Counted from the first letter of the stretch, positions 1 through 13,258 are shown. The stretch is DNA of 64,000 nucleotides from Rattus norvegicus (GCF_036323735.1 NC_086019.1:233042102-233106101); one strand, 5' to 3'. Notes: generated by a model from the sequence alone, not told the origin. Numbers and translations are program-made.

Positions 1-218
1 AGATAGATTGTGCATGGGATGAGGAAGCAGAGTGTCGGGTAGAGTGGCACAGAACTCCAGCATTCTATGGATGGAAAAGCATACGTATATGGAGTTTAAC
101 TCCAGAATGTGAGTGATAGGCTGACTTGGGTACATGAGTGACAGATTGAATGTTGGAGAAACTTTATGGCTAATAAATTAGTATAAATGCTTTATCTATT
201 TATCTGTCTATTTATTAT

Positions 219-356
219 TTTGAGATAGGGTTTCAGAATTTGGCCCCAGCAGGCTAGGAACTCCCTATGAAGTTCTGGTTGACCTTGAATTTATAGCAGT
301 CCTACCTCAGCTCCTGAGTGCTGAGATTATAGGCATGCTCCACCATATCTGGTTTA
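219..356 (-). mobile_element. old B1 SINE
   Basis: The plus strand reads as an inverted B1. It runs from a GAGATAGGGTTTC block (tail side) through a block ending GAGTGCTGAGATTATAGGC to CATGCTCCACCATATCTGG, the complement of the B1 head. B1 is a 7SL-RNA-derived, RNA polymerase III-transcribed SINE of rodents. The copy has many substitutions and no clear target-site duplication, so it is old. B1-related B4 is a less likely alternative because the ID-like part is missing. Confidence 0.85.
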
Positions 357-1194
357 AGCTTAGTTTTTGTTAGCATATCCTACAAAGTGGTATTCTTCCT
401 AATGGTATTTTCACTCAAGAGTATCCTGTAATTTCACTATAACCATTCCAAGGTTCTCTCCAACCCCTCCTTCTCCCCTAATGACTCTCTTCCTCTCCCA
501 AACCACCTCTCTTCTACTTTCTATTCCTAAACTTCATTCTCAGGGGGATATGTGTCCCACTTTGATTCTCTCTTATTTTAATTCTGTTTCTCCTGCAATG
601 AGCTTCCCCCAAACTTTTAGTTTGGCTCCAACACCATTCTCAAAAGCTCAGCAAGTTAGTGTTTTTTGGGTTTTGCCAAAGTTTTTAAAAATATTCAAAG
701 CAATGACTGTTTTCATATTCATCTCTAGTTATTCAGTCACAGTAAGATACTTCAAATTAATCTTGGGTAAATTTTGAAAATAATCTTTCCCAAAGAGATG
801 ACTTAGCATTGAAAACAAAATTTTTTTTCTCAGGTAATGGACTGCTCATATTATTTGTATGTTTGGAGGTTCAAGAGTATCTTATTTTTGTGGTAAAGGT
901 AATCTGAGAACAATAGACATCCCACAATGTGACAATAGTTATGATAGTTTACAATCAAGGACTGTAAATAGCAAAATTTGGTTATTTAAGTGTTAGGGAC
1001 ATTTTTAATGTTTAGAACAAACTTTCCATATGTTAATTTTTTACCTTTGTGAAGGATAATTATATGTGCCTTATTGGATTCAAACCTCTGTTTTGACTAA
1101 AGGAGGAAATACTTTTCACTCTTCAATATTGCAAATATTTTTCATAAATCTAGCATTTAAAATATTCTTTTTTGTTATTTTTGTTTTGCTTTGT
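357..1194. other. AT-rich DNA, no feature recognised
   Basis: No repeat family or exon is recognisable here. The open frame at 481-777 encodes a low-complexity Ser/Phe/Leu-rich peptide that resembles no known protein, and it is probably chance. Confidence 0.6.
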
Positions 1195-1385
1195 TTCTAT
1201 TGGTTTTAGACAGGGTTTCGCATAGCTCCGTCTACACTCAAATTTGCTATATAGCCAGGAGTGACTTCAAACTTCCGCTCCTCCTCAGTACTGCCATGAA
1301 TCAGCCTATCTACTTTATGAATCAACTGTGAGTCAAACCCAGAGCTTCATGCATGCTGAGCAAGCACTCTACAAGCTCTTAAAGT
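1195..1385 (-). mobile_element. degenerate B4-type SINE
   Basis: An inverted B1-like part (AGACAGGGTTTCGCATAG onward) is followed at about 1345-1380 by an inverted ID-like part (CATGCTGAGCAAGCACTCTAC). A B1 half fused to an ID/tRNA-like head is the layout of the rodent B4 family. The middle is strongly diverged and the ends are approximate. Confidence 0.7.
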
Positions 1386-2029
1386 AATTTTCATGAATAG
1401 AAGAGATGCAAGGACTAGATTACTGGTATATTTTTGTCCAGTACCTTTTGTGGGATGGAATCAGGAACTGACACAGCAGTAGTATAAGGTAGGTGATGGT
1501 CTATGCACACTGTCCATTGCGGAGAAAGGATGGACAGCAGGATACAGTTATTCAACCATCAAATGTTGACCATTTGCTAGATCCAAATCTCAATTGCGCG
1601 CTATAGATAGAGCACCCCACCAAAGAGGATGTCCCTGCTCTTTCTTATAGGGAAGTGGGGGGCAGGGCTTTTGTGTTCAGAGAGGACGTATTCTGGCTGG
1701 GACGAAGAGAGAAATGATTGCAAAGGCCATAGTGGAATTTATAGGAATGATGACCAGTATGTAAACATAGCAACAAAGTCAATGCATTTCAAGACTAAAG
1801 ATCAGCTTTCCAGATCATATGTGGAAACGGAAAGTAGGTCTCAAATCCAGAAGGCGTGTGCTGAGATATGGGAAAGCAGAGATGTGACAGACTTCTGGTG
1901 AGCATGGTTTATTATTATTTTAGTCAGGATCTCAGGAGAAACAGAAGCAAGCTCCATAGAAGCTGGGGGAGTGTGGAGATTATAATGGCTACATATTTAA
2001 GTCTTTACCTTCATAACTAAGGATGAACT
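1386..2029. other. unique DNA, no feature recognised
   Basis: No repeat or gene is recognised. The 90-codon open frame at 1629-1901 has no similarity I know and no splice or promoter context. Confidence 0.55.
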
Positions 2030-2135
2030 CTAGCACTACAGAGCTTAACAAGGTCTCACAGACGGTAGGTTGAAGTATTGATATTTTGCCCCAGGGTTGC
2101 CTGACTCCAAAGTTTGTAATCTCTTCCCTGTCCTC
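2030..2135 (-). mobile_element. MIR SINE fragment
   Basis: The block carrying AGCTTAACAAGGTCTCACAG and then CTGACTCCAAAG matches the reverse complement of the MIR core (loss-prone tRNA-derived SINE shared by all mammals). It is heavily diverged, as expected for an element older than the mammalian radiation. Confidence 0.6.
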
Positions 2136-2218
2136 AGTGCAGGGTTGGAGAGGTAATTGGTTTCACCATAAAGGGCTGATGGTTGCAATTTGAGAGACTA
2201 TGGGAGAGATTTCATAGA

Positions 2219-2270
2219 CACAAACAAACATACAAACAAACAAACAAACAAACAAACAAACAAACAAAAA
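2219..2270. repeat. (AAAC)n microsatellite
   Basis: About a dozen tandem CAAA units with one impure unit near the left end (CATA). It may be the decayed A-rich tail of a retroposon, but no element body is recognised to its left. Confidence 0.95.
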
Positions 2271-4929
2271 GCCACGGGAGCCTCAGAGAGAAATAATGAG
2301 GCTAAGGTGCCGGGAGTGCGAGGTGCCTAGAGTTTAAGGTAAAGGATAAATAGATATTTGGGGGGAACCAGAGAAAATAGTCGATGAAGAACCAAAGCTC
2401 AGAGCAAGCAAGGAAGGAACAGAGAGAGACAATGACTGGGCCCAGGAAGAATTGTGGTTTTAGATCAGCGAATTGTTACAGTCCAGCTCTGTCGTTTTCT
2501 GATGACATGACCTTGAAGGGTTCTTCCATGACTTTTATTGCACCCATTTCTCAGTTAGCAGAGAAACCATTCAGATCCTTGCTGGAGACTATCACGACAG
2601 TTTATTTTCAGTTGACTATGGTGGAATATTCCATACCTTATACACCTCATGTTTAGACTAGCTTCCCCACTACCTTGAGTATAGCCTGGAAATAGGGGTT
2701 GTGGTTTATGGTGCATGTCTTAATGCCAGGCTACTGTGTCTGCTTTTGTTTACAAAACAAGCATGAAAAAGCAGAGGCACAGAGAAGAGGCAAAGCCACT
2801 TTCTCCTTGAAACCACATCAGGATAGAGAAGGTTTGGTGCTTAAGGCATGTCCCTGACACTGAATGACTTTAGCCATCCACCAGTCTCTCACTCTTGTTG
2901 GCAGCTTCTGCCTGTGGGCTTCACTTGAAGGTCCCTTTCCATTTCTTAGGAGAAGGTGTTGTGAATGCATTGGCTGTCTCTGTGATATTGTGCAGAGCTC
3001 TGCACGTTTATAGCTTATATAAATATTGAATAATAAATAACTACAAGAGAAGAAGAATATTACAGGCTGGGGAGAGGGAAAGATGCTGAACTCATTACAT
3101 GAGGGCCAACCTTGGCCTCTTGGCTATCTCTTTCAAAGAGATTTGTTTGCCAGCTGTGTAGAGAAATATACTTTCCATATGATGAGCCTGGAGGAGCCAG
3201 TTTCCCTACAGAATGCTTTTGGAATATCCCCAGGAGGGCCCACAGGATCCTTAATGGTGTGTCAGAGAGGATAACCCCTCAAGCCTCCTTGGCAACTGGG
3301 TTAGAGCAAAGCTCTGGGGAGAATAGCTGTAGCAAGATGCAGAAATTAGAAGAATGGGTTGCAGTCTTTGTGTTTTATTTTACTTTCTGATTCCGTGTGC
3401 GAACAGGGCAGATTTCCAGCCAGTTTATTAGATGCATCATTGGCTGAGAAGGTCACTTGTTCTTTACTTCACTGGCTCAAGAAGAGCATTTCTCGTTTAA
3501 TATGTAATCCAGATTCAGTGTGTCAAGCCAAGGCTATCTCCTCCATCTTAAGAAAGTGGTTTTTCTGTTTGGTGTTGAGGAACTAGTGAAGGGACAATCG
3601 AATTCTTACATTTGAAGTGTGCTGAAATACTCAGTAAATATTTACAGACTGGGCAGATGAGAAAAACTGTAATTCCCCTTAAGGGCAATATGCAAACCAG
3701 TTGAGCTCAGATCTTTTGTAGTTCTGACTGGCTGCTGGCCAGCCCAGCAACAAGGTGTTTGGTAAATAAAACGAATACCTCTTTTATAGTTTGATCAATA
3801 TCTATGGGTTGTGCCGAAATTGTTTCCATTGTTTGTTAAAAGATTAGTTTCGTTGACTCAAAATGTCATATTATCTGCCTGACAAAAGGGAGCGAAGACC
3901 CAACTACATCTTGACTAAACTGGACTTCTGTTTTCCTCCCCTGTTCTTTCTAGCTCCACAGACCTTTGAGATGATCCACATGTCAGGTGACAGGAGGTGG
4001 TAATGTAGGGGACGTATTAGGCAGAGGTCAAAGGTGGACTGGGCAGGAGTCAAGGGCAAGAGATAACTGGGTGAAAAGTGTTTTAAGAATAGCATCTTAG
4101 TGATGATCTTCAGAATGAGGGTTCTGGAACCTTCCAATTGAGTTTGGCTCTCAGGTAGTTAGTAGCTCTTCCAGCTAGCTACACATAACTGCCCTAAGAG
4201 AGATTTTTTCAGAGGTTCCCATGACTGTTTGCAACCAAAGATTTAGATTTTAGAGGTTAAGATTCCAGACCCCCCCCCAATGATAGTAAATGACATAAGG
4301 TAGCAAATTTTTTAACTTGGCTTTCAATGATTCCCCTGGAAGAAAAATTTGTAAGCCAAGCTTATAGGACCCTTTTCTGGAGATGGACCAGGAGGATGGG
4401 AAAGGACCCACATCTGTTTTTCATTGTTGATATTGTTATTATTGTTTCTCAGAAGACAAAATTATTGTCCTTAGACTTTTTACGTCTTCAATTTTTGAAG
4501 GAACACTACAGGGAAGGGACTCTGTCTCTGAGAAGAGCCCTTTCTGGCCCCTTGACTTGTAATTGAGCTCCTCCTTGGCTGGTTTCCTTTATAGTACTTT
4601 AAACTAGCAATTATTATTTTTCCCATTTGTTTACTATTTGGGTCTATTTACCCTCTAAGATATCATGGGTCACATTTACCAGATTTCTGTTTCTTTAGCA
4701 CCAGGTATGCAGTTAACATGGATAGAGCAGGCAAACAGGGCCCATCAGGAGGCACCCAGTACTGCCCTTAGTTCTGATGAAAAGATAATTCCAATGTGAG
4801 AGGTTTCTATCTCAACATTACTACCTGCCCCTAACCCCAATAGCAACCCTGCCTTTAGACTTAGACGTCTCCTTAACAGCATACCTGAAGGTATGGTAAG
4901 GGAATACCAGTGAGTAGATATTTCCTTCA
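2271..4929. other. mostly unique DNA without recognised genes
   Basis: No clear repeat is seen except a possible MIR trace near 2755-2830. Open frames at 2384-2656, 3083-3586, 3904-4137 and 4327-4566 are short, overlap one another on different frames, and lack recognisable domains. The right-hand part, from roughly 4735, may already belong to the L1 3' UTR that is clear further right. Confidence 0.5.
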
Positions 4930-6288
4930 GTACAAGCTAAGCCCACTCAGAGACATCCTGTGTAAGAAGCAATACTGACAAAACACGTCCTTCCCCCTCT
5001 GAGCCCCTCAGTGGGAAGCTCTACTATCCTTCGGGTATTCCTGGCTAACAGAAGCATACTCTACCCAACCCTTTATGACTGGAATCCCTACTTATAATGC
5101 TAGGGTTAGCTATCTGTCACTTAGTTTCCTTGAGTTATTATGACCAGGGACTTCATCTTCAAGCAAGACAGTAATGATAACTTAGAGGATTGCAATGAAA
5201 GTGGGGCCCCATTGCTGAGGAAAATATCCACACAACTCACTGAACATGGAGAAGTCCAGCTGATGCCTACATGGAGCATTTAGCCCCACGTTCTAGTCTT
5301 TCTGGTGCAGGAAGATACTCTGAAGACCACTAAAAGAGAAACGTGAACCCCAACCCACAAAACCTTTGACTTACAATCGGTCCTGCCTGCAAAAAAATGC
5401 TAAGACATTGTTTGTACAAAACTTGTGGGAGTAATGAACTAAGGTCTGATTTGACTTAAGGCCCACTCCATGAGAAGGAACCCATACCCAACACTGCTTG
5501 GGTAACCAAGACTCAAAACTAGCACGTCCAGAGACCTAGGGTAAAACCAAACATGGCTGGCCTAAAATATAGCAATAAAATGATTCCTAATGATATTCTG
5601 CTATACTCATAAATCAGTACCTTTTCCAGTCACCATTAGAGAGGCTTCCTGTGGTAGCACAGGGAAACAGTTGCAGACATTATGCACATCCAGACATTAT
5701 GCACAGAGAGAGGGGTGGGGAGAAGAGTAGAGTTGAAATTGGAGATCTCCATCAAACCCCTTCCTTCAAAGCTCAGAGAATCCTGTGGAAGAGGAGGCAG
5801 AAAGATGGTAAGAGTTGAAAGGGACAGAAAACACCAGGAGAACACAGCTCTCTGAATCAATTAAGGAAGGCACATATGAGCTCACAGAGACTGAAACAGC
5901 AAGCACAGGATCTATAGGGGTCTACACCAGGTTCTCTCCATATATATTACAGCCATTAGCTCAGCATTTTTGTGGGACTCCTGACTATGAGGAAGAGTGG
6001 GTCTCTGACTCTTGTACCCTCTCCTGGGACTCATTCCTCATGTTGGGTTGCTGTGTTCAACTTTAATATGAGAGTTTTGGTTTCACCTTATTATATTTTA
6101 TTTTGTCACATTTGGTTTAGAGGCCTGTTGTTTTCTAATGAGAGAGAGGAAGGGAGTATATCTGGAAGAGAGGGAAGTGGGAAGTGGAGGTCCTGGGAGG
6201 AGCAGAGAGAGGGGAAACTATAATCAGGATATATCGTATGAGAAATGAGTTTATTTTCAATAAAAATAAATAAATAAAATGAAAAAGA
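4930..6288 (+). mobile_element. L1 (Lx-type) 3' UTR, 5' truncated
   Basis: The segment follows the 3' UTR of old murid L1 (Lx-type) elements in order. Landmarks are AACCCACAAAACCTTTGAC near 5352, ACCCATACCCAACACTGCTTGG near 5480, ATTCCTAATGATATTCTGC near 5582, a CCTCTCCTGGGACTC-like stretch near 6018, and the terminal GGGGAAACTATAATCAGGATA near 6210. An A-rich TAAATAAATAAA tail follows. No ORF2 frame is present, so only non-coding L1 sequence remains. The left boundary is uncertain and could lie 200 bp further left. The short open frames at 5815-6223 are incidental. Confidence 0.85.
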
Positions 6289-6366
6289 AAATATCTAAGC
6301 ATTCTCTGCTTCTACCATTTGTTAACCTTAAGCATGTGAAATGAAACTATCTCTTTCATACTAGAC

Positions 6367-6412
6367 ATTAAAAAAAACAAAAAAACAAAAAACAAAAAAC
6401 AAAAAACCAAGC
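6367..6412. repeat. A-rich (CAAAAAA)n tract
   Basis: Six or so runs of A separated by single C residues. It resembles a decayed retroposon tail, but no element is identified next to it. Confidence 0.8.
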
Positions 6413-7044
6413 CCCAGTTGGGCCAGAATTGTGTCATCTAACTTACAGTACTGATTTTGCAATATTGCCTAAATTGAGTGGTGTATTATGGAAACATTCT
6501 CCATGTGCGGCTTAAAAGTCCACAACCCGGCCTTTTACAGAAGCATTTTTAAGCTTAAGAAATGGTTCTCCCTCTTCACATATACCACAGAATCAGAGGG
6601 CACCTTCTGCATATGGGGAACACTTTCTGCCACTGGGCTTGCCACAAAGTTACCATCAGGGCCAATAGAACATAGTAAAGAAATCATGTAGCATGGGGAG
6701 ATCTGAGTAAACCCCCTAGTGTTTAAAGGATGGAGAAGTTACAACCTTTTTCTTAAAGTCCATCAACAGTCAATACAGCAAAGCTTGTGTCCTATGGCCA
6801 GGGCTAATACTACTGATGTAAAGAACCCTTATTATTTTCATGGCCATGAATCCCAAGAATTTTGGATAGGAAAACATGCCCTACAGAATGTCTTTTAAAA
6901 AGAAAACCAGCAAACCAACCATCCCTAAGGAACAGTTGGATCGTTATTCCAGAAAGGTCTCACCATATGGTTGTAAGAAATTAACATCTCTCTTTCCTTC
7001 TCTGGGTTATGAAGGTAAATTTTATTTTCTATTGTGTTTTTAGA
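6413..7044. other. no feature recognised
   Basis: The sequence between two L1 3' ends shows no recognisable repeat, although it may include diverged L1 3' UTR. The open frame at 6488-6691 is unsupported. Confidence 0.5.
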
Positions 7045-7405
7045 GCTGTGACTGCATGCACAAGACCTGGACAAGATCAAACCAGACGAAATCCCACCCT
7101 GGACAAGGGAAGGATTCCTGAGTCTCATCTCTAGTTGAGAAGCTATTAACAGCCTATGGTTGTTGGAAGAGAGAAGGCATGTATGTGGTCCTTGAAAGGT
7201 TGCTTATGCCCCAATAAAAAGTTTTATACCCGTGCACATATAAGTAGCACTAAGTAGACTCTGTGGGAAGTTGGGAAGGAAAAGCAATGAAGGGGGTAGG
7301 GAAGGGCTTAGAGTGGAAGGAACGAATAGTAGATTTTACCAAAACACATGATATTCAAATATAAAATTCTCAAGCAATTAAAGTAAGTTAAAATCTTAAA
7401 TTATT
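7045..7405 (+). mobile_element. L1 (Lx-type) 3' end, second copy
   Basis: Landmarks of another murid L1 3' UTR subfamily appear in order. They are TGCATGCACAAGACCTGGAC near 7053, AAACCAGACGAAATCCCACC near 7080, AGAAGCTATTAACAGCC near 7138, a CCCGTGCACATATAAG block near 7229, and the terminal AAAATTCTCAAGCAATTAAAG near 7363. This copy is unrelated in position to the L1 ending at 6288 and is a separate insertion. No coding part remains. Confidence 0.8.
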
Positions 7406-7414
7406 TTAAGCCCT

Positions 7415-7571
<157 letters not shown>

Positions 7572-7640
7572 CTCAGAGAGAACTCTAAGAGGATGGAAGG
7601 AAGAAAGCTATTACAGCCAGGGTGGCTAGATTGGAGGTTG

Positions 7641-7847
7641 AAGATATGTCCAACCTGTGACCCACAGACTGCATGAGGCCAAGGATGGCTATGGATCTAT
7701 TCCAAGGGAAAATTATAAACTTAAAACATTGAGATAAAATCTTTTTTTTTTTGCAATTTTGTTTTGTAACTTGGTTACATGGTTCTCAAGCGTGGGCTTT
7801 GTAGATGATGACATTGTGTTGCAATGTCTAAAGATTGGACACCCCTG
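7641..7847. mobile_element. hAT-like non-autonomous DNA transposon
   Basis: The right end reads ATTGGACACCCCTG and the left end AAGATATGTCCAACCTGTG. They are imperfect inverted copies of a CAGGGGTGTCCAA-type hAT/Charlie terminus. The interior has the AT-rich run typical of short MITE-like copies and no transposase. The 8-bp flanks (GGAGGTTG and GCAGTGTG) agree at 5 of 8 positions, compatible with a decayed 8-bp hAT target-site duplication. The exact family is not assigned. Confidence 0.6.
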
Positions 7848-10800
7848 GCAGTGTGAGGAAACATTCTCAGGGATAGCTCAGCACAGTGCAAGATAAGGAG
7901 CTGTGGAGAGAGGAGTCTAAGAATTTGGCCTTCCATTATGAGTGAATTCCTTTTTGACATTTCTGAAGATCCTGCGCATAACTCTGTAGTTATTTTTGGA
8001 TTCGAGGCTGACTGACCTTTGAGTGCAGATCTGAGTCCACACTGGGCTGTGTGGCATTGGAGATTTGTAAGGATTTCAGAGTTGTAAACTTCTACCATGT
8101 GCTGGTGTTCTATTCAGGAAAAGCTCTTGGGAATCACTAAGGGGATAAGATACAGAAGTTTTAATTAGAAAATAGATATTATCATTCAGAGTCAGGATTC
8201 AGGACATTGTCACTATAGCCAGGCCATGTGACATTTTAATTTTCTTGACCACAGGAGAATTTTCAATAAGGCTGGTGGAGCTGTTCTATTTAGTTCTTGG
8301 TGTTATACAAACTGGACTTAAGGATTGAAATATACAATATATTATATATTTTTTAAAAAAAATTGAGGAGAGCTCGTTCTTTCAGTTAAGGCACATGTTT
8401 TGGGGGAAGTATCGCATCACTAGACTTGTTCATTCCATTGATGTTTCTCAGGGTTTCTGGAGCTTCCAATTCTTAGCAACCCAAGATCAGTGCCACACTT
8501 CTGTGCTTTGTTTTCATGAGATCTTCTGGTGCCTTTGAACATAGACAATAGTTATTGTGCTTCCAATAGTCTTGGAAGGCTTGTTAGAGGATTGCTTATT
8601 TTATGTAACAAACGTTCGAGTGAGTCATTAGAGTTACATCACCGTATGCCTTGGATTCTATTGTGTGCAGTGGAGAGGATCTCCCTTTAATTTTCGGTGT
8701 TTAATGATGTCAATGGCAGCAGTAGAAGGAGGAACAAACATGCATACATGGCTGTGTGGTCCCACAGGTGCTGCCCCTTGTCACACTTCTGTCAGTGCCT
8801 GCTCCCATGCCCCATGTTAGGGTAAATCATCAGGAGCAGCATGATTCCATCTAAGACTTGAATTAGGCAAAATAAATTGAGTTCATGCCATTATAAATTA
8901 CAGGATAGCTCCGTCTATCCATATCAGTGCCTAGGAAGACAGTCAGATATGCAGTATGTATTAGGGTGCAATGTAAGTTTTCACTCTGAGGAGAGCCAGG
9001 AAACCAGACAACGGTGCCTTCAACTATGATATTTAAGCCTTGCTATTAGACTCACACTGTTCTTTCTTCCCCCTTCAAGGGCTCCTAGTGAGAAAGGAAC
9101 CCATTTCTCCACTCAGCAAGTCCCATAAACCTTCCACTAAGTCACTGTTTTTGCTGTGTGCTCTACTTATTTATAAAGTGGGGCTAGTACAGCTTTTGCC
9201 TTAGGAAGACAGATGGAGCAAAGGTTTGAATTCTGATGGATGATCCTGTCTTGGCTGTCAACATGAGCAACCCTTCCCCCGCCCTCTGAGAACCAGTCTT
9301 TCTTTCTCGTCTTTATGTCTCTACTGATTTGCTTTCTTAAGTCTTCTATGACACCCCTTACATCTCCACACTGGTATGTTAGACATATGCCTGCTCATCT
9401 TTTTTAATATGCTGGAAACACATATTTTCCCTAACTCTAGCAGGCAGCAGTAGAGGTTTTGTGTATCTGGAATATACACAAAACTGTGTATCTGGAATAT
9501 ACTCTTGCAATATTTACCACGAATATTTTTGGGTATTTTGTAATGCCTACTTTCTTCCAGCCTCTTTTATCCAGGGTCCAACACATATCCTACCCCACGG
9601 GGGACATTTAGATGCTACTGAGTGAATGCTGGTGAGCGTTCTGGACTGCTGGTGAGTCTCTGGAAAGACTACGGTAACCTACCACTTAATATAGCAGTTC
9701 ATTAGGAATCAAGGTCCAGCTCAGCTCTTCATTTTGGTTGGATCACACACATTCCCATATTGGGACACAGTAGCAACAGTCACAAAGTCAGTAAAGTAGC
9801 AGCTGAAACTGGGCTGTAGTCCACTGACGCTCAGCTCAGCAGAAGGGAACAGACAGTTCATTGTATGTAGAAAGTAATAGGCAGTTCGTTTTATCTGAGG
9901 AAGCAACATCATCCAGCCATTCTTCTCAGAAGCTTCCGGTTGGGAGCACTCATGCGTGTTAGCAGAAAACATCGATTAATTAATAGAACTATTTGTTCTC
10001 CTAAAATATTGGAAAGTTTAGGGTAAATAAACCCTTTCTCCCAGTTATTTCCAGCTTCCGTGCTTCCTTTCATCTGGCCTTGTTGACAGTTAACCTGGCT
10101 GAGTTACATTCATAAGCACCTATAACAGCTGGGTATTTTTCAGCAGTAGGTGTTTTCCCTGGGGTATGCTGAAAAGGAGTGTGGGTAACCAGTCCCTGAG
10201 CATGAGGAATGATGAGCTCCTCAGAGCCCATCATTCTAGCACTGATGGAGTCTTAGGATCCAAGAATCCCTCTGCTCTCTGTGGTCCACCAGCACTACGA
10301 GAGACAAAAGGCCATGGTGGTCAAACCCAGGCTTGCTTGGGACATTAGCTGGAGGAAACAAGGAAGTATACCTTTACTTTTGCAGGTACTATGAATTCTC
10401 AGGGGAGCCCACAGTGTGTGGATAACAATTCTGCCTCCATTTTCCCTCACATGCATCCCTGTTTAGCTTTACTTACCACTTAGGGTCGATCCTTATCAAG
10501 GAACACTAGTTGTGAGTCTTTACATCTGTACTAAATTTTGCTTCACATTTTATATATTTTTAAAGACTGTTTGGAATATGCTAAAACACACACTAAAGTT
10601 TGAAGGGCAGCAGACCTTGTATTCAGCTTCTTTTAGACAGAAAATCCGAGGACTGGAGGGAAATACTTTGACTCCCAAGTTGTTATCTAAGAGCAATGCA
10701 ATCTTAAAAGGGATAGGCAAACCCTGGTTCTCAGACTCGGAGGCTCCTGTTAGCCTACCAGGAAATGTAACATGTTTGTGGTCATAGAAAGTCTTAGGTC

Positions 10801-12099
10801 ATGATATCATTGAAGTAGGGTTCTTCAAAAATATTTAATTAAGCAGTTTGTCTACAGTATCAACAAATGGAAATTGATCTGGATCTGGGCTTCTGAGTGT
10901 TCTGTCAAAGTGTAACTTACTTTTAGTTCCCACCGATGTTCTCTGCAATAACAAAGGATAGCCAGGTAACCTCAAAGAAAATGTGGGTTTGTAGAAATGG
11001 TTTTGTTGTTTTGTTTGTTTTTATTTTTTGTTTTTTCTCCACAAATATCTCTAGTGGAGGCTAATACAGGGAATAATAAGGAAAGCAGTTGATGAATGCT
11101 GACGGGTCTGTCAATAGTCCATATACATGTAAAGAGAGAATATGGAAGGGTTTGTGGCTGTTAATTAGTATAGTGTTTACTGACAGAATTCAAAGTCCTT
11201 CAAGTGTATAGTATAGTCATTAATTGGAAGCTTTCTCACAGTTGTTTTTCTCAAATTCACAGCTTTTTTTTCTTCAAAATCAGGAACAACAACAAAAAAA
11301 AAAAAAGCAGAAAAATAAAACCACTCTTGGTGGATAAACATCCCAAGAGTTCTGAAAGCAGGCACCACTAGGGTTAACTTCCTTTGTAGAGCAGACCAGG
11401 CAACACAGAGAGCCTCCATTAGTAGTTTGTTGTTTCTCACACTTCCAGCTTTCCTGAGTGAAGGAAGGGAAGGACAGAAGCTGTGCTAGGGAACTTTCAA
11501 GCAGCAGGGAACCTTGTTCAAATAGAATAAGGAAGATTTTACTTTTGATATCAAACCTTAGCCAAGCAGAAGGTTCTAGAAACCTGACGATTGTCTGGTT
11601 TAATTGCTGTATCTAAGAGACTAACCTACAGGCCCATCCCCTTGGAGGTTGTCAATCTAAAATTCTCTTTGAAAGTTCTGAGCTCACCAGCGCAAACCAT
11701 GGTAGCCTGACTGTTCGGGGCTCTGGTAGAAGAGTTTATACTCTTTGTAATTCTGCATTCTTTCATTTCATTATAATTCCATTGTGGTCAGGTGGGATGT
11801 GGAAGTTGAAAGAATTTCAGGTCAGGCTGACATCCTGAGCTGACTCTAGGGGAAAATTCACCCTCCTGCTCTAGTTGTTAGCTCCAGATACTGGCGATAC
11901 AAAGTGGTTAAGTGTGGACTGGTCCTTAAGTATCCTAATGATTTCAGACTGAAGGGAGTGAGTCTATATAACTCATATCACTGGTGCTGGAATCATGCAT
12001 TAAAACCTGGAAAGAATTTTCTTTGTGGTAAAGTCAAAGATGCCTATTACTCAATCCTGAGAAATTAATAATTATTATGTAAGTCATTGTGTCCAAAAC
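7848..12099. other. largely unique DNA, no gene recognised
   Basis: This 4.2-kb stretch has no clear interspersed repeat. A MIR-like trace may lie near 9130-9230. T-rich and A-rich runs occur near 11000 and 11290. Open frames at 9721-9972, 10166-10348, 10512-10787 and 11177-11440 have no recognisable domain. Confidence 0.5.
9460..9502. repeat. 18-bp direct duplication
   Basis: TGTGTATCTGGAATATAC occurs twice, at 9460-9477 and 9485-9502. The offset is 25 bp, with ACAAAAC between the copies. It looks like a small local duplication. Confidence 0.95.
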
Positions 12100-12200
12100 A
12101 ACCATTAGAGAAGAATTGAGAGACTGGACCTGGGAAGACTGGGAAGTGAATGGGTGGATTATGTGAAAATCTCAAATAATCAATAAAAGTATTATGTTGG
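12100..12200 (+). mobile_element. LINE-type 3' end fragment
   Basis: ATTATGTGAAAATCTCAAATAATCAATAAAAGTATTATG at 12158-12197 follows a rodent LINE 3' terminus ending in a CAATAAA-type poly(A) signal. Only the last ~100 bp can be recognised. The specific subfamily is uncertain. Confidence 0.55.
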
Positions 12201-13244
12201 GAGAGGAAGAGAAGAATTGAAAAAGAGAATACATTTCATAGGTTCATTTTTATCATAGTCTTGGGATGGCCATTTCCAAAACAGGGATTATTAATTTGTA
12301 GAGTTCTGCTTGCTCGTTTTAACAAGAAAGCAGGTAAAGGGGGGAATTGGAAAGGGTTAGTAAAAAGGCGCCATGATTTAGAAGCATCTAGAGTAATATG
12401 CTGGAGGGAGATGAATGGCAGGCAAGCTAGCCTGTGAATCCAAATGACCTCATCTGTGAAGCTCACCTGCGAAGTGGGTCTCATTAAACTTCCAGCATAG
12501 AGAGTTCTAAGAGTTCATTTTGATGATGTATGCAAAGTGCTTTGCCTTTTAGGGACTTGAGTACGGTGCCTTGTTCTTGGTTTGATGTTGCTTTCGAGTG
12601 ATAACTCTGGCTCTTCTGACAATGTTCAGACTCTACGCTGGGCTAACTCCTTTGGAATCCCTATGGAATGATACCAAGCAATGTGGAAGATCTGCTTCTA
12701 AGCAGTGAGGGGAACGGAGCCTCCATAAGCCTTTCCACACGGTGTAGCACTGCAGGTATTGCCTGGGTTCTGATGCCCACATCTAACCTCAGTGTGAAGT
12801 TTCAGTCCTGCTTGGTGCTGTGTTATTCCTTATGGCCAGCTGCAGGCAAACTGTTGCTTGAGTCTATGAAAGACAGGCAAGCTGGTAGTCCACCAGCCAT
12901 GGATAAAACCGTGTCAAAAGACTTTCTTTCTCGTGAAAGAGTCAAAAGGAAGAGCAACAACAGAGCAGAGGGGTCCCTGCACAGCGTGTGTGCTCTTTTA
13001 TAGCTGAGGATCCAGGCACAAGATGTATGAGGCTACAGTGAGAAAAGCCACCCAGCCAACCAAAGAGAAGCCACAAAATGGCTGCTTTATCCTTGAGTGA
13101 CGATGAAGAGGGAATGAACATCCTACAGAGGTGAAGAAGAGGATGATTGACATCTACTCTTTACTATATTCCAGTTTGTTTTCAAGTCTAAATGGATTTC
13201 TTTGTCTTGAACATACTTTCCCTGGTCAAGAAGCACAGATGCAA

Positions 13245-13258
13245 ATTTGCAGATGTCC
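13245..13258. repeat. target-site duplication, left copy (B1/B2 composite)
   Basis: ATTTGCAGATGTCC here is repeated exactly at 13689-13702. The pair flanks the B1, CCAAA tract and B2 as one unit. Confidence 0.9.
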
